Shown here: in pieces, positions 40,532-41,557 of the stretch | How positions within the stretch are numbered: position 1 is the first letter of the stretch | How the letters are laid out: every line of letters begins with the position of its first letter | Assembly: GCF_016458275.1 (NCBI RefSeq) | Contig: NZ_JAEMHM010000031.1 | Coordinates: forward strand, 1-41,557 | Direction: 5' to 3' | Length of the DNA stretch: 41,557 bases | Origin: Geomesophilobacter sediminis | GTDB taxonomy: Bacteria > Desulfobacterota > Desulfuromonadia > Geobacterales > Geobacteraceae | Notes under the pieces: generated by a model | What the model saw: the letters and a program-made list of their open reading frames with translations, nothing else | Databases searched by the model: none | Told to the model about the DNA's origin: nothing | Position numbers and translations under genes: made by a program

Positions 40532-41245
40532 ATGTCGGGATTATCGCTCTATGCAACCATTGAAAAGAGACTGGAAACGTTGACCGAACTCAGCCGTCGC
40601 AACCAGGCGGCCTTGCCTGTTGTCGGCGAGCCCATCCGTCCGACCGTCACCATTTCCCGGGAATTCGGCTGTGAAGGGTTTGCCGTCGCCGAAAAAGTGC
40701 AGTCCCTGATCCACGCCCGGACCGGTACGGTCTGGGGGCTCATGGACAAAGCCATTGTGGAGAAGTTCTCCGAGGACCGGGAGCACACCCTGGAGGTACT
40801 GAAAAACCTCGGCGAGAAAAACCCCTTCCTGGACGACATGATGTCCACGCTGCTGACTGCCTGGAAGAGCGACAAGGATTATTACCAGCTTTTGTGCAAC
40901 CAGATCGTCCCCTTTGCCCGCGGCGGCCATGTCATCATCGTCGGGCTGGGGGCCGGGATCCTCACCCAGGGGCTCCCCAACTGCTACCACTTCCGGATCG
41001 TGGCGCCGATGGAGTTCCGGATCCGGTCGGTCGCCCAGCGCCATGACCTATCTGTTGCCGAAGCGGAAAAGCTGATCCAGAAAAACCAGAAGCAGCGGAT
41101 TGCCTTCATCAACGAGTTTCTCAATCGCGACATCGCCGACCCGCTTTACTACAGCATCGTCTTCAACCGGGCATACAATACCATCGACGAGATTGCCGAG
41201 ATGATCTGCTACCGGGTCCTTGCTGACCAGAAAAAGGAAGAATAG
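40532..41245 (+). CDS. Cytidylate-kinase-like family protein
   Basis: 237 residues. TVTISREFGCEGFAVAEKVQ (about residues 38-57) and the following VWGLMDKAIVEKFSED match the cytidylate-kinase-like family (PF13189 type), found beside but distinct from true Cmk. The canonical P-loop GxxGxGK is replaced by FGCEGFA, so NMP kinase activity is doubtful. The later GGHVIIVGLGAGILTQGLPNCYHFRIVAPMEFRI is another family block. GGAGG lies 6 nt before the ATG. The gene is alone between two terminators. Function is unknown; nucleotide binding is likely. Confidence 0.85.
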   Translation: MSGLSLYATIEKRLETLTELSRRNQAALPVVGEPIRPTVTISREFGCEGFAVAEKVQSLIHARTGTVWGLMDKAIVEKFSEDREHTLEVLKNLGEKNPFLDDMMSTLLTAWKSDKDYYQLLCNQIVPFARGGHVIIVGLGAGILTQGLPNCYHFRIVAPMEFRIRSVAQRHDLSVAEAEKLIQKNQKQRIAFINEFLNRDIADPLYYSIVFNRAYNTIDEIAEMICYRVLADQKKEE

Positions 41246-41289
41246 ACGCAAGCGGTTACCCCGCCGCGGCGAACGCGGCGGCACCCTCC

Positions 41290-41340
41290 GGCCGAAACCG
41301 CCTCCATCTCAGTGGGAGGCGGTTTCGGCCTTTCTTTTTG
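41290..41340 (+). terminator. Terminator of the cytidylate-kinase-like gene
   Basis: A perfect 16-bp stem GGCCGAAACCGCCTCC (41290-41305) with GGAGGCGGTTTCGGCC (41315-41330), followed by TTTCTTTTT. Confidence 0.92.
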
Positions 41341-41366
41341 GGTTGCTGCACTGGTGCCTGAAGCGA

Positions 41367-41429
41367 CGTAGGGTGGGCACGGGCCGACGCGGAGGAGGGG
41401 ACGGTGGGCAGAGGGCGGCCCACCCTACG
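41367..41429. repeat. 12-bp inverted repeat
   Basis: CGTAGGGTGGGC (41367-41378) and GCCCACCCTACG (41418-41429) are exact inverses, 39 bp apart. GTAG at the head is reminiscent of REP units, but the sequence differs from the other family in this window. Confidence 0.6.
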
Positions 41430-41496
41430 GCCTGGGGCAGGGCTGGTACGGATGTCTGGCGGACTGGTGAGCAGGGGTACGGGCCTGTAAAATCCT

Positions 41497-41525
41497 TTGT
41501 GTAAATGGCCAATTTCGGTTAGAAC
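41497..41525 (+). promoter_or_regulatory. Putative promoter at the right end
   Basis: TTGTGT (41497-41502), 17-bp spacer, TAGAAC (41520-41525). Confidence 0.35.
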
Positions 41526-41546
41526 CCACTCGACAGGAGGGAGCCG

Positions 41547-41557
41547 ATGGCCAGTGT
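41547..41557 (+). CDS. Start of a gene cut off by the window edge
   Basis: ATGGCCAGTGT at the very end, preceded by AGGAGGG (41535-41541) at ideal spacing and by a promoter-like pair. Only Met-Ala-Ser is readable, so the product is unknown. Confidence 0.5.

Larger units (their letters stand above)
41246..41546. other. 301-bp gap at the right end
   Basis: It contains the terminator at 41290-41340, an inverted repeat (41367-41429) and a promoter-like pair (41497-41525) for the gene starting at 41547. Confidence 0.5.

Overview
The window is a GC-rich stretch of a bacterial chromosome that looks like a member of the Geobacteraceae (Geobacter/Citrifermentans/Geomonas type). This is inferred from gene content, not from a database search. 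The evidence is a Hya-type uptake [NiFe] hydrogenase, a seven-haem inner-membrane cytochrome closely resembling ImcH, a quinol-oxidising NrfD/ferredoxin/tetrahaem cytochrome module of the Cbc kind, a complete energy-converting-hydrogenase-like operon, and gluconeogenic enzymes expected of an acetate-fed anaerobe.

Layout. 1-100: end of a 5S rRNA and its terminator. 278-2503: a hemerythrin-like protein, then hisI-hisG. 2707-6673 (minus): a four-gene hydrogenase operon (small subunit, large subunit, cytochrome b, maturation protease). 6882-10978 (minus): a 65-residue orphan and two different PEP carboxykinases side by side, ATP-type then GTP-type. 11323-14891: rubredoxin, a class V aminotransferase and a large membrane protein. 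15061-19339: a minus-strand tetrahaem cytochrome/4x[4Fe-4S]/NrfD operon divergent from a plus-strand ImcH-like cytochrome. 19742-20239: a lone CheW. 20385-31395: an eleven-kilobase operon-like block with a helix-turn-helix/PTS-EIIA fusion, two HyfB paralogues with a beta-carbonic anhydrase between them, then HyfC-, HyfE-, HyfF-, HyfG- and HyfI-like subunits. 31772-36065: a pyrophosphate-type phosphofructokinase, a GGDEF-EAL protein and RtcA. 36066-41245: a chemoreceptor, a dihaem peroxidase-like cytochrome and a cytidylate-kinase-like protein. The first bases of another gene lie at the right edge.

The most unusual system is 20385-31395. Its HyfG-like 'large subunit' has lost all four cysteines that hold the NiFe centre, exactly in register (Ala and Thr at the first pair, Ser and Gly at the second), while the HyfI-like small subunit keeps its cluster cysteines and carries two extra ferredoxin clusters. 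It is therefore an Ehr-type (energy-converting-hydrogenase-related) complex rather than a hydrogenase. A carbonic anhydrase between two proton-channel subunits and a PTS-type regulator at the head of the operon suggest a redox- or ion-driven machine tied to CO2/bicarbonate, which is a hypothesis.

The other notable points are an Asp in place of a proximal-cluster Cys in the Hya small subunit, a CX3CH haem motif in the ImcH-like protein, the PEPCK pair, a PPi-type PFK, and several families of short dispersed repeats (REP-like hairpins, a 68-bp repeat, a 21-bp repeat) in the intergenic spaces. One REP pair forms a terminator at the end of the Ehr operon.
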